From NCBI GenBank assembly GCA_009731375.1, contig BJOX01000107.1:450196-514195 (forward strand): DNA of 64,000 bases. Direction: 5' to 3'. Position 1 is the first letter of the stretch; each line of letters opens with the position of its first letter. Made by a program: the position numbers and the translations under genes. Shown here piece by piece: positions 1 through 9,347 of the stretch. Below the pieces are notes generated by a model. It did no database searches. It was given only the letters and a program-made list of their open reading frames with translations, and was not told the origin of the DNA. This stretch comes from Paulinella micropora. Its lineage: Eukaryota; Cercozoa; Imbricatea; Euglyphida.

Positions 1-1529
1 AGCAATCGCCACATTCTAATGTCTTAATATCTGCTTTCAATCTCCTATCAGACGAAAAACCCCAAGGACCATTCTGTGTGACATAGTTAAAAGCATCACC
101 ATTTGAATTTGGTGTAGACCAAGCATAAAGTTGTGTGCCACTCCATCCAATCGCCCCTCTGTTGGTTCCTCCCGCATTTGCCTTCAATAATATTAATGGT
201 TCTGTATTATTTGCGGGTCTGGTTCCTGATATGATTGAACCCCCCGAGCCTGTTGTCGTAACTGTAATACTACTGCTCGCCGATAATGATGTTGCATTTA
301 TACCCGCATTTGTTGTTAGTGATGAAGAACAAGTCATAGCACTCTGAGAATAGATTATTCCACTTCCTCTCGCATAAAAACTTAAGTCTTGGTTAGTATT
401 GCTTGCCGTAGCATATACTGAATTATAACCAAAACCAACTCCCTGTGTCCCGTTGCTGTGTCTGAATTCAACACCGCCAGAAGCTTGACCAAGATTGGCT
501 GATACATATAATTCGACTGGAGATGCGTGAGACCCACTTCTTGCTTTTCCTCTTATGTCCGCCGTGCTATTAACAACCGATATTCCTGCATTCGCCGTTA
601 TTGCCCCAGCATTGCTTATGTTCATTGCCTCACAAAATGTTATAGTTCCTGCTAGTGCTACTCCTGATTTGTAGTTAAAAGCAAGTTTATTTGAGTTTTT
701 CCTTATTTGAACATTTGAGCCCGTAGATGACGATAATGTGTTCGTGCCGTTCCAATAACAATCAAAATTTAGAGCAGCATCATCTTGAGTTAAGTTTAAT
801 AATTGAAAAGTGGGATAAACGGATGTATTTACAAATGCTTGAATGTGCTGGCCGTTTGAATTAGATGGTGTACCATATAACTCTAATCCTCCAGACACAC
901 CTGTGCCTTTTGTATTCCTACCTATTATATACGGGACCCCAATAGAAGTCGCCAATATTCCGCTAAATTCTTTTGTTCCTGACATTGTTTGGTTTCCTGT
1001 TAATTTTACATTCTGCCCGTCTAATCTGTCAATATAGCCTTTTGTCGCCCCGTCTGTTGATGCTGATGGAGTGGCTAAGTTTGTTATGCTTTGGCTTTTC
1101 ATATCAACTCCCGCATTAGCCGTTATCAATCCGCTGGCCGTTAATGTGGTCCCTGTTAATCCCGCGCTCGCGGTTATTAAGCCACTTGCTGATATTGCTC
1201 CGCTTGTTGTTAATGTGTCGCTCGTCATATTTCTAATCAATGTTATGTCATAATTAAAGGTTTCATAATCAAAATACAGACTGGCTATACGGACTTGGTT
1301 TCTAAATGAAGTTCCGCCACTTCCCGCCTTGTTCGCAACGAGTATGATATATCTAGCAGAAGCATTTGAAGCGGGTGTGTATGTTTTAGTTGTTTGTGAA
1401 GCCCAAGCCTCGCCACTCCTGCTGTCCCATAATGTGTAAGTAATGTTGTCAGTGCTTACTCCCACATACCAAATGCTCGGTGTCATTTCAATGTAATTAG
1501 CAGACGAAGACCTGACATAATATTTTTTT
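1..1529 (-). CDS. Tail-fibre-like protein, C-terminal part with start of an S74 chaperone domain (runs off window)
   Basis: Read on the minus strand, one frame stays open from about 1529 to the window edge. It begins with residues such as YYVRSSSANYIEM and TYTLWDSRSGEAW, the second half of a galactose-binding/discoidin-like beta domain. Then come Thr/Ser/Gly-rich fibre repeats (TSGAISASGLITASAGL). The last visible residues, GFSSDRRLKADIKTLECGD, match the start of the intramolecular chaperone auto-processing (peptidase S74) domain found at the C-terminus of phage and algal-virus fibres, where the motif is SDxRLKxxI. The rest of that domain lies beyond position 1. The frame joins the upstream piece (1497-1724) through a one-base shift in a run of seven T at 1523-1529. 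Function in receptor binding is inferred from the family only. Confidence 0.7.
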
Positions 1530-1724
1530 AATCCTGTATATGGCTCCCAAATATATTTTTATGTGTTCGCCCGTGTATGATGCTCCTGAAAATGTATTTG
1601 TGTTTGGTGGAACTCTTGAATAAACTCCTGTCGCATCGTTGTAGTGAAAGTTGCTTGACCAATAATTGTTCTGGTCGTCATTAAACCTGATATGCTGCAT
1701 CGTATTCAGAAGAAGCAGAAGCAA
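1497..1724 (-). pseudogene. Tail-fibre-like protein, middle piece (discoidin-like N-half), frame-shifted
   Basis: This minus-strand frame carries RFNDDQNNYWSSNFHYNDAT and then GEHIKIYLGAIYRIKK. Both resemble the N-terminal half of F5/8-type C (discoidin) domains: an Asp/Asn-rich turn with W-S-S, then a GxxIxIxLG strand. It overlaps the stalk frame by about 40 bases at its 5' end, where a shift is needed near 1683, and the C-terminal frame at the T7 run at 1523-1529. The three pieces are most simply one fibre gene broken by two small indels. Confidence 0.55.
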
Positions 1725-2694
1725 CGAAACCAGCAGAGTTGTTGGTTGTCATATTCTGCGGACCTGAATGCATAACAAAAGTCGAAGCACCCAGTTTAAT
1801 ATCGCCCGACATCGTCCCGCCCGTCAAAGAAAGGAAAGATAATGACCCAGTTGAATTTGCCCAGTTTGTTCCATTGTATGTTAGTAATTGACCATTCGCT
1901 GGTGTCGTTATTACTACATCGCTTAACGCATCTATTGAGTTAGTTCCTAGCCGTGTGTCAAAGTCTGTATTCGCCCTTGCGGTGGTGTAACATAAATTAG
2001 TGCCTTCTGCTAAATTGGTGGTGCTCTTTGTCGCTAATTGAGTGTCAAATCTCGCATTGGTGTAATATAAATTAGGGCCTTCTGCTAAGTTGGTTGTGCT
2101 CTTGGTCGCCAGTCTCGTATCAAAATCCGTATTTGCTCTGGCTGTCGTATAGTAAAGGTTCGTTCCCTCGGCTAAGTTAGTAGTTGATTTAGTGGCGAGC
2201 CGTGTATCAAAATTTGAATTATCTCTGGCTGTGGTATAATAAAGATTAGTTCCCTCTGCTAAGTTGGTTGTTGATTTTGTTGCTAATTGTGTATCAAACC
2301 TAGCATTAGTATAATATAAGTTTGTTCCTTCTGCTAAGGTAGTGGTTGATTTAGTCGCTAGCCGTGTGTCAAAGTCTGTATTTGCTCTTGCTGTCGTATA
2401 ATATAAATTAGCGCCTTCTGCTGAATTCGTGGTGCTCTTAGTCGCTAATGGACTATCAAATCTTGCGGTAGTGTAATAAAGGTTAGTTCCCTCGGCTAAG
2501 TTAGTAGTTGATTTAGTGGCTAGCCATGTGTCAAAATCTGTATTTGCTCTGGCTGTGGTGTAATATAAATTAGTGCCTTCTGAAAGATTAGTTGTGGTTT
2601 TTGTAGCCAGTCGTGTGTCAAAATTTGAATCATCTCGTGCGGTGGTATAATATAGAAGAACCAAAACCGAAGAAAGGGAGAGGTAAGAAGTCAA
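1681..2694 (-). CDS. Tail-fibre-like protein, repeat stalk
   Basis: About 225 residues are tandem units of the type NLYYTTARANTDFDTRLATK, each 30-40 residues, separated by STTNLAEGT. This LAEGTNLYYTxAR repeat is common in fibres of phages, giant viruses and Polinton-like viruses and forms a trimeric beta stalk. After the repeats comes a collar-like segment (DALSDVVITTPANGQLLTYN) typical of the stalk-to-head transition. Roughly nine units are visible, some truncated to YYTTARFDSPLATK, which suggests unequal recombination. The nominal start MTSYLSLSS is probably not genuine: the repeat simply begins at about 2655, where a different plus-strand frame takes over, so the 5' end is missing or rearranged. 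Confidence 0.7.
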   Translation of the reverse strand: MTSYLSLSSVLVLLYYTTARDDSNFDTRLATKTTTNLSEGTNLYYTTARANTDFDTWLATKSTTNLAEGTNLYYTTARFDSPLATKSTTNSAEGANLYYTTARANTDFDTRLATKSTTTLAEGTNLYYTNARFDTQLATKSTTNLAEGTNLYYTTARDNSNFDTRLATKSTTNLAEGTNLYYTTARANTDFDTRLATKSTTNLAEGPNLYYTNARFDTQLATKSTTNLAEGTNLCYTTARANTDFDTRLGTNSIDALSDVVITTPANGQLLTYNGTNWANSTGSLSFLSLTGGTMSGDIKLGASTFVMHSGPQNMTTNNSAGFVASASSEYDAAYQV

Positions 2695-2783
2695 TTAGTG
2701 TGAGAGTAAAAGTATATAATCAATCTTCTGGTGGTGCTAAGAAAGAAAAAAATGATGTTGAAAAATGCTTTTTAAAATTCTAA
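2652..2783 (+). pseudogene. C-terminal fragment of an unidentified basic protein
   Basis: A plus-strand frame without a start reads EEPKPKKGRGKKSISVRVKV and ends CFLKF-stop at 2781-2783. It is Lys-rich and ends five bases from the stop of the convergent small gene at 2788. Tight convergent packing is usual in Polinton-like viruses, so this is probably the tail of a gene whose body was replaced by, or rearranged against, the fibre stalk that starts at the same place. The family was not recognised. Confidence 0.3.
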
Positions 2784-2787
2784 GATA

Positions 2788-3052
2788 TCACCAAAGATAA
2801 TGATAATAATAATAATTCGCATACTCTGGATTATTATAAGTTGATTCACCTTTTGAATTTCTTATAGCCTTTTCTTCTTTCTTTATCTAGATGGTTAAAA
2901 TGCGAATATAACCCTATGCGGTCTTTATAATGTTCATATCTGGTATCTCCAAAATTAATAACTTTACCTTTTGGAGTAATGACTTTATATTTTTTGTTTT
3001 TACATTGGACTTTGAAAATCTCATACAAAGATTTTGAAAAATCTTTTAGCAA
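2788..3052 (-). pseudogene. Small NCLDV/PLV-type conserved protein (DUF5754-like), frame-shifted near its end
   Basis: The 68-residue frame from 3052 to 2846 reads KYKVITPKGKVINFGDTRYE, then HYKDRIGLYSHFNHLDKERRKGY. This is the layout of a small family (I believe DUF5754) common in giant viruses, virophages and Polinton-like viruses: a KKYxVxxPxGKxxxFGD strand followed by a basic HxDxxRRxxY helix. The family usually ends in an aromatic tail. Here that tail (PEYANYYYYHYLW) is present in another frame and ends at 2788, so one small indel near 2843-2850 splits the gene. Function unknown. The family assignment is from memory of its pattern. Confidence 0.6.
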
Positions 3053-3132
3053 AAAGGTTTTTGTGAAACTTTTTCTAAAAGTTTTATATATATAATGCCT
3101 GATTTAGACAATAAACATATAATCATTAATAG

Positions 3133-3831
3133 AATGCCGATAGTCAATTAGAAGACACACCTACGGGGGAAGTAGTTAAAACAAAAGAAGAAGAAGCACT
3201 TGAAATTCACCACCAGAAAAAGAACCCGAAAATATGGAACACGATATGGGTTAATAAACCATTAGACCAAGTCTTTCTTGACTTAGCAGATATGAGTAAG
3301 AAAAAAGATAAGAAAGGAAATAAAGGCTATGCTTGGATGCTTGTTTGGATTGATTGTCATAGCCGATATTTAATAATCATTCCATTAAAAAATAAAACAG
3401 CCAAAGAAGTTTATTATGCTTTAAAATCAATCAAATATAAACCAAAATCAATTACTACCGACAGCGGGGGAGAATACAAAGGAGCGACACGCGAATATTT
3501 TATTGAAAATGGAATTAAACACGATGTCATTGAAGTTGGCAACTATAGAGCACTTGCGGTTGTTGATAGAGTAATACGAAGTATTAGAAGATGGCTTGAC
3601 CTTTTATTTGAAACCAATCGTAATTTTGATTGGGTCAGTTATATTCAGGACTTAGTCGTTGCTTATAATCATAAGCTTCATAGAGGAATTCAGGCTAAAC
3701 CGGTAGATGTATTTTTCGGGAGAGATAAAAATAAACAAGTTATAACTAGGGATAATTTAATGGATGAATTCAATGTTGGCGATAGTGTAAGAAAAGAAAA
3801 CAAAAGAAATGTTTTCTCCAAAGGTGGTTGA
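3133..3831 (+). pseudogene. Retroviral-type (rve) DDE integrase, N-terminally truncated
   Basis: The open frame starts after a stop at 3130. The longest ATG start, 3292, lies inside the catalytic core, because the first catalytic Asp is upstream in VFLDLADM (codon at 3280). The second is in SITTDSGGEYKG (Asp codon at 3460), and 35 residues later comes AVVDRVIRSIRRWL. The core is therefore D-60-D-35-D, with Asp where retroviruses have Glu; a VDR/IDR form at this place is, as I recall, common in Polinton/PLV integrases. WMLVWIDCHSRYLIIIPLKNK is the usual strand-2 region. The expected N-terminal zinc-binding domain is missing. The C-terminus stops at 3831 within VGDSVRKENK, short of a full C-terminal domain. 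Role: integration of a Polinton-like element. Confidence 0.8.
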
Positions 3832-4083
3832 CGAAATACTTGCGAAAAGAATAGGAGAAAGAGAAAGAAAGGACAAAATTGAACAAATGAAACAAGAAAA
3901 AAAGAGAGGGAAGAAGAACAAAAAAAGAAACAATTACGATTATTTGAGAATTGGCTGAGTGCCAAAAATCAACCGATGGGAGTAGATGACGAGATAAAAG
4001 CACGAAAAATGATTGATGGTGGGAAAACAACTTCAGAAATAATTCAATCATATGAAAGATACAAAAGACAAAGAATTGAATAA
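3809..4083 (+). pseudogene. Short charged protein following the integrase, frame-shifted
   Basis: A frame opening with ATG at 3809 (MFSPKVVDEILAKRIGERER) overlaps the integrase end. It passes into another frame near 3900, giving EEEQKKKQLRLFENWLSAKN and then KARKMIDGGKTTSEIIQSYE, and stops at 4081. The composition is strongly charged and probably helical or coiled coil. The two parts join through a one-base shift in an A-rich stretch. No family recognised. Confidence 0.4.
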
Positions 4084-4084
4084 A

Positions 4085-4122
4085 AGTGGTTATAGCCACT
4101 AACTCCTTTTGCACATAGGAGT
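4085..4122. terminator. Two tandem small hairpins after the last viral gene
   Basis: Directly after the stop at 4083 are two stem-loops: AGTGG/CCACT (4085-4089 with 4096-4100) and ACTCC/GGAGT (4102-4106 with 4118-4122). Hairpins at mRNA 3' ends are known in mimivirus-group viruses and their virophages. A transcript-end role is an inference. Confidence 0.35.
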
Positions 4123-4153
4123 ATAAACTAGTGTGTATTCAATTTAAAAAAAT

Positions 4154-4253
4154 TAGGCAAAAGCCTTCCTCATTTCAAAGAAATTTTATCTACCATACTT
4201 GTTGTAGGCAAAAGCCCTCCTCATTTCAAAGAAATTTATCTACCATACTTGTT
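4154..4253. repeat. Two-copy 51-bp tandem repeat
   Basis: A unit starting TAGGCAAAAGCC at 4154 recurs at 4205 with one or two differences (GCCTTCC/GCCCTCC; TTTTA/TTTA). It lies just outside the viral genes and may mark the edge of the viral insertion. Confidence 0.7.
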
Positions 4254-5400
4254 TGTGTGGTAGGTGGTTGAATCGAAGTTGCTTCTGAAGAGGAAGACGA
4301 AAAAGGTAAATTTAATAATACATACATTTTTCTCTTGTTGTGCTGTAGAAGGCTATTTGTCTGCTTTTGTTTCTTTGTATTGATTTTGTCGTTTTGTTGG
4401 ATTTGCTGCAACAACCTAAAAGGTGGCGAGAAATTGAGGGTTTACCGAAAATTCACGACACCTTTTAGGTTATCAACTACTTTCATACATACATATGTAC
4501 ATATGTACATATGTACATATGTGCATATGTACAAACATACATACATACAAACATACAGCAAGCAAGCATGTATGCATGCAAGCAACTTGGCAAGCAAGAG
4601 ATCTAGCAAGCAAGAGATCTAGCAAGCAAGCAAGAGATCTAGCAAGCAAGCAAGCAAGCATGGAAGTGAAGGAAGGAAAGAAGGAAGTAAGGGAATGAGA
4701 TCTAGAATGACAGCCCCCTAATTAGATGGAGCAGTGGCGCGAAATTTTCCCTGCAACCTGTAAAGTATTTCCTGTACCCACCCCGGCGAAAAAGTGGGGA
4801 GACTTTTGAGAACACTGTCAAAAGGAAACGAATCGTTAGCAAACTCACAGTGATTACAACTTTCACGGAATTATTTAATTATTTCTGTCTTTCATTTTTC
4901 ATCGAATTTTGGCACGACAAATTATAGTCAAAGCAAGGGGGTAACCCGGTAAACTTTTCCCTGTTCACCGAATTTTGGCTGGGGTGGGTATCAAGGAATG
5001 GTCCGGCTGTGTTTTCAAAAAATTCTGCCTTTCGATCTGACTGCAGTGGGTTAGCGAGCACCGTATCTACCGTATCTAGATACGGTACTTTTCGACCGCA
5101 GATACGGTAGGTTTTACTGAAATTTTCTTCACTTTTTACCTAATGTTTTACAGTAGGGCCGGACACACTGGTGGTGAAAAACAGTCTTGCATGTCTTCTT
5201 CATGTCAAGTTTCTCTTGGTGTTGCAGGTCACAGCTTCCGTACTCGTAGGCATGATAAGAATGGCTTCACTTCTTTAGCATAGCCTATATGTGACTCTCA
5301 TAATACATATTGCTCATCCCTTGAAGGCTTCAGCTTTTTTTTTATTCTAGATTTTTTTTCCTGCTTTATTTATTTTTGTTTTTTCTTTTCTTCTCTTGTT
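4254..5400. other. Region without recognised genes; short inverted repeats and CAAG/ACAT microsatellites
   Basis: Nothing convincingly coding was seen. A 13-bp perfect inverted repeat (AACCTAAAAGGTG) pairs 4413-4425 with 4459-4471. Positions 4480-4700 hold ACATATGT-type and CAAG repeats with GAGATCTAG units. A 20-bp perfect palindrome around TACCGTATCT lies at 5068-5087 beside two further copies of its half-site. Confidence 0.6.
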
Positions 5401-5421
5401 TGTGCGTCCTCTCGAAGTTTG

Positions 5422-5869
<448 letters not shown>

Positions 5870-5927
5870 ATGACGAAGTGGTAAATAATAAGGATCCAAA
5901 GGTCTCATGGTCTTAAGACCATGAGAC

Positions 5928-6290
5928 TTTGCCTGGCATTGCGATAGCATTACAGAAACACTTTTTTCAATTAATTTTATTAATTTCCAAGCGTATTAAT
6001 TAGTTTTACAGCTAAATTTTTTTATAAAGATATGAATAGATGTTTAATGATTTCAAAAAATTACTTATTGATCCGGTAATTTTGCTGACAGTCTTACGGA
6101 CAGGTGTTCTGCATGCAAGAACATGCTGTCTGTTGAAGAAGGAAACTGATACGTACAAGTTCATAAACAAAACGTCAAACACATTGCACGTGTCAGCCCT
6201 ATTCTTTCAGTTGAAAATTTTTTTAATGGACACACATGAACTACCACCAACACTGACCGCGATGTACCAACACTGACCGCGATGACCGCA
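5928..6290. other. Subterminal non-coding part of the TIR element
   Basis: AT-rich sequence between the left subterminal palindrome and the stop codon of the Cys-rich gene at 6291. It contains a short tandem duplication (GTACCAACACTGACCGCGAT-like, 6243-6284). No gene seen. Confidence 0.5.
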
Positions 6291-6765
6291 TTACACCGAA
6301 GCTAAAAACGTGTAGAAAGCGTTTGTATTTTGTGAAGTTTGATACGCCAGATACGCTGCAAAAGGCGAAAAGTTGCCTCTGCCGCTCCCACTCGTGTTCC
6401 GCCCACGCAGTGCATTTAGCAATGCAGACTGGTTGCCACCATTGCCACTCAACGCAAGTTCCAACTCGTCAGTTTCTTCTCCGTTCCTAACCCGATGTCT
6501 GGCTTCATTGCTTGATTGATTGCTTGCTTGCGATGGATTGGTGGCTTGCGTGTTGCTTGATTGGTTGCTTGCTTGACCGGTGGCTTGCTTATTGGGCGGC
6601 TGAAAAGTTGACCTCCCGCATTCGCAAGTTTCACCATGCGGGTCACAAACAGTGCACCGGCAGCCCGGGCCGCACTTGCGCTCTCTCTGCTTGCACTCTG
6701 GCTCTGGGCTTGGCTCAACTACCTTAGGCTGCCTAGGACCACCTCGCGTAGACGTCTAATAGGAC
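6291..6765 (-). pseudogene. Duplicated Cys-rich zinc-finger-like module and C-terminal tail
   Basis: Read in the frame that stops at 6291, this part gives RKCGPGCRCTVCDPHGETCE, then CGRSTFQPP, a Gln/Ser/Asn-rich spacer (NKQATGQASNQSSN) and a C-terminus LAYQTSQNTNAFYTF. The Cys module is a second copy of the one in the upstream piece (6780-6960). The two copies are out of frame with each other, so a small indel near 6725-6760 followed the roughly 230-bp duplication. The spacer derives from TTGCTTGC-type repeats. Confidence 0.5.
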
Positions 6766-7345
6766 CAACGTCCTCAGACTCCTCGCGATTGAGCTCAGGC
6801 TGACAAGTTGACCTCCCGCATTCGCAACCTTCACCATGCGGGTCACAAAGAGGGCACCGGCAGCCTGGGCCGCACTTGCGCTCTTGTTGCTTGCGCTCTG
6901 GCTCTGGCTGTTTGCTTGGCTGAACTACCTTAGGCGGCTTAAGTCCACCTCGCGTAGACTGCTTACGACCTCCTCGCGGAGTCTTATCCCCTGTGACCGA
7001 CGTGCTAGCGCTTGCACCCTCAGTATGAGTGTCAGTCAGGCTTTCGTCCTCCTCCTCCTCCTCCTCCTCCAGGCTTGCACCCTCAGTGTCCTTGACAGGC
7101 GACGGACTGCGAGATCTGCAAGGAGACAACTTTGCCCGGCCGCGGCGCGAGGAACGAGACTTGCCAGCTGCTGCCATTTCCTTGCGAGATGCTGGATCAG
7201 GAATGTCGTTTGCACGGCGAAAAGCTTTGCAGGCAAAACAACGGCACTTTAACTTATTGTGATTTACGTTCCCCCCCTTGGCCCGCTTATCACAATGGCC
7301 GTCAGTGTTACTTTTTGGTGGGTTCTTGGTTTCCTTCACGGGCAC
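6719..7345 (-). CDS. Cys-rich, Ser/Arg- and Glu-rich protein with CxC-type zinc-binding modules
   Basis: A 208-residue frame. The N-terminal third has a compact Cys cluster, NKLKCRCFACKAFRRANDIP. An Arg/Ser-rich basic stretch (SSRRGRAKLSPCRSRSPSP) and an acidic block (about 8 Glu/Asp) follow. Near the C-terminus is KCGPGCRCPLCDPHGEGCEC and GRSTCQPE, whose CxxxCxCxxC spacing is likely zinc binding. The architecture suggests a nuclear DNA- or chromatin-binding factor, perhaps an accessory protein of the surrounding TIR element. The family is not recognised. It is followed by the duplicated module at 6291-6765. Confidence 0.5.
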   Translation of the reverse strand: MPVKETKNPPKSNTDGHCDKRAKGGNVNHNKLKCRCFACKAFRRANDIPDPASRKEMAAAGKSRSSRRGRAKLSPCRSRSPSPVKDTEGASLEEEEEEEDESLTDTHTEGASASTSVTGDKTPRGGRKQSTRGGLKPPKVVQPSKQPEPERKQQERKCGPGCRCPLCDPHGEGCECGRSTCQPELNREESEDVGPIRRLREVVLGSLR

Positions 7346-7382
7346 ATCTACCTAACACAGCAAAGCGAATTCTACTATTCAC

Positions 7383-8340
7383 TCAAGCATAGTGACTGAC
7401 CCCTTTGCTGGCCTTAGGTACATCAAACCACTTGAGCTTGCCATCCTGTACAAGCAACATTAAACACATATATAGACACAGACATAACAATATTAGTACC
7501 TTGCCGAAGCCTGCAGGTAATATTTGAGGAATTTTAGCCTTCGGATGCTTGGTCCAATACAGGACCCCGAAGTTTAAATACGGTATAGCCCCCACCTCGA
7601 TGTTAGTGAGCGCAATTGGGTAATCGAATCCCTTGCGGACAACAAACGTGACGTTGTCAAAGCCGGCAGGCGCGTGGCTCAACAGACCCCCGGCGTTGTT
7701 GGCTGACTTTTTGCCGGCAATGAGCTGCGCATCTCGCTCGTCACGTACCAGAGCTTGTTGCGGATTTGCATGCAATTGCTGCCAGGATTACTGAGCACTG
7801 TCTTGAAAGTTTCGGGATCTTCCTCCGTGTCCACACACTTGCCCCAAAATTGTAGAAGTGGAGCTTGGCGCCCATCGAAGTAGTTACCTTCGCGTACTGC
7901 CACATCGCCCAGTTTCCCTGTGTTTTCCGGCTTGATCCAAATTGTAGGTGTTTCCATTCCGCTGATATCATTCTCGTCGCAACCGGAAGTGCGATCGAGA
8001 ATTGAAATAGAAAATTTCGATAGCGTACTTACCCTTCTGGGAGTAACACGGCCCGATGTCACTGACGGTAGCGACGTCTTGCTGCAGCAAACAGGAACGT
8101 ATGACTGCATGCGCAAGCACAAAAAGAGAATACATGAGGGACCTTGCATCAGCGGCTTTCGTTTTTTTTTGGCCGGTGGGAGTCGCTGCACCAGTAGCGG
8201 CATCAGTCTTACGAGAAAAGCTGAGAAGGATGCTAGCGGCATCGGCCGCCGTGTCGGTCGTTGTTTGTGCCTTGTTTGTGAGGTTCCCGTCGCAAGCGTG
8301 GCGAAGGCACTGACACTGTCGCGAAAGAACGCAGGCAGGT
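7383..8340 (-). pseudogene. Unidentified multi-exon gene inside the TIR element (minus strand)
   Basis: Coherent minus-strand coding stretches are, in order: DTAADAASILLSF through ARSLMYSLFVLAHAVIRSCL and QQDVATVSDIGPCYSQK (about 8280-8010), followed by a GTAAGT-type donor; then METPTIWIKPENTGKLGDVA, REGNYFDGRQAPLLQFWGKC and NPGSNCMQIRNKLWYV (7970-7735); then, after a frame change near 7735, DERDAQLIAGKKSANN, FDNVTFVVRKGFDYPIALTN and EVGAIPYLNFGVLYWTKHPK (7740-7510); and finally DGKLKWFDVPKASKG (7440-7395). The regularity looks like real protein with short introns and at least one frameshift. No domain was recognised; it could be the element's unknown recombinase or transposase. Confidence 0.45.
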
Positions 8341-8560
8341 ACAGGCTAGAGGTAAGCGTGTTGACTATTCAGGGATGGACGAAGATGGCGAGGAGGAAGA
8401 GAAAGCAAGCGCAGGCGAGTGGGAATGCGACATTTGCGGTGTACGTAATAGAAAGCGTTTGTATTTTGTCGGTTGCGAAGATTGCGGAGCTGTACCTGAA
8501 AATGACGATCGCGATGCAAGCGATGAGGAAGGAGATGAAGACGAAGATAATGGCGAATGA
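8272..8560 (+). CDS. Zinc-ribbon-like protein, last exon, acidic C-terminus
   Basis: A plus-strand frame reads GSRRKRGEGTDTVAKERRQV through ARGKRVDYSGMDEDGEEEE, then EWECDICGVRNRKRLYFVGC, EDCGAV and an acidic tail ending at 8560. CDICG and CEDCG form a CX2C...CX2C pair consistent with a zinc ribbon. No in-frame ATG precedes 8375; an AG acceptor just before 8272 would make this a terminal exon. It overlaps the minus-strand gene at its 5' end. Function unknown. Confidence 0.4.
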
Positions 8561-9300
8561 ATTCGCCTGGCAGTGCTTCGTGCGCTGTTTGTTGTAGCTT
8601 AGGATTACCTTCTTGGCTGCCGCTTACCCCCCCCCCCCTTTCGCTGCCTAATTTAGCCATTCAATGATGTTTCTCCTGCCTAGGCCTCCGCAAAAAACAA
8701 CACAAAAAAAAAAAAAAAAAAAAAAAAAGTCCCCGCAAATGATCTGCGCAATTTAATTTTACTCAGATCATCTGCAGGGATTGAGTCCCCCCCAAATTTT
8801 GTCGCGATCGCCTGTTCATTGTGGCCGTAGAGAACGAACTTACTTCATATTTAATGTACGTTACTTTGTATTTGATGTAAGTTCGTTTTTTATGCCCATT
8901 TTAAGCCAACTAGCGCGAGTTAAATGCACTCAGATCATCTACTGGGATTGCCAGGCAATGACGCCCCCACCCCCCCTCCCTTGTACTAATACTACAATAC
9001 TATTATATGAACGTGATTCCTCATAAATTTATATAATGTACTAAAAGCATGTTTTATATAAATTCAAACTATTTAAACGCAGTGATGACTGTATTTAGCG
9101 ATCGCTGCATGATTAGCGTCATGCAAATTTAGCTTACTTAGCCGGTTTAGCGTACATATACTAGGCTGATCCGCTGTCAAGTTAAAAAAAAAATTAATAC
9201 TAAAAGTGATTATTAATATATTTTATCTCAATTCAAACGTTTTACACGCAATAATCAATAGATTTAATGATATTTAAACAGGTTTGCAAAAAATATATAT
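8561..9300. other. Right non-coding flank of the TIR element
   Basis: AT-rich. It holds poly(C) (8628-8638) and poly(A) (8704-8727) runs, a two-copy CAGATCATCT...GGGATTG repeat (8764 and 8932), and an inverted repeat of ACGAACTTAC-like arms (8833-8889). No coding signal was seen. Confidence 0.5.
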
Positions 9301-9347
9301 GGTCTCATTGGTATGAGACCGGATCCTTATTATTTACCACTTCGTCA

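Larger units (their letters stand above)
5871..9347. mobile_element. DNA transposon-like element with 27-bp TIRs and subterminal palindromes
   Basis: The 27 bases at 5871-5897 (beginning TGACGAAGTGGTAAA) recur exactly as their reverse complement at 9321-9347. Just inside the left TIR is a 26-bp perfect palindrome (5902-5927, half-site GTCTCATGGTC). Just inside the right TIR is a related 20-bp hairpin (9301-9320, arms GGTCTCAT/ATGAGACC). No clear target-site duplication was found: the left flank is a CA microsatellite and the right flank is a broken LINE. The 3.48-kb interior carries Cys-rich coding regions on the minus strand and one on the plus strand. No standard transposase was recognised, so the superfamily is unknown. 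Confidence 0.75.
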
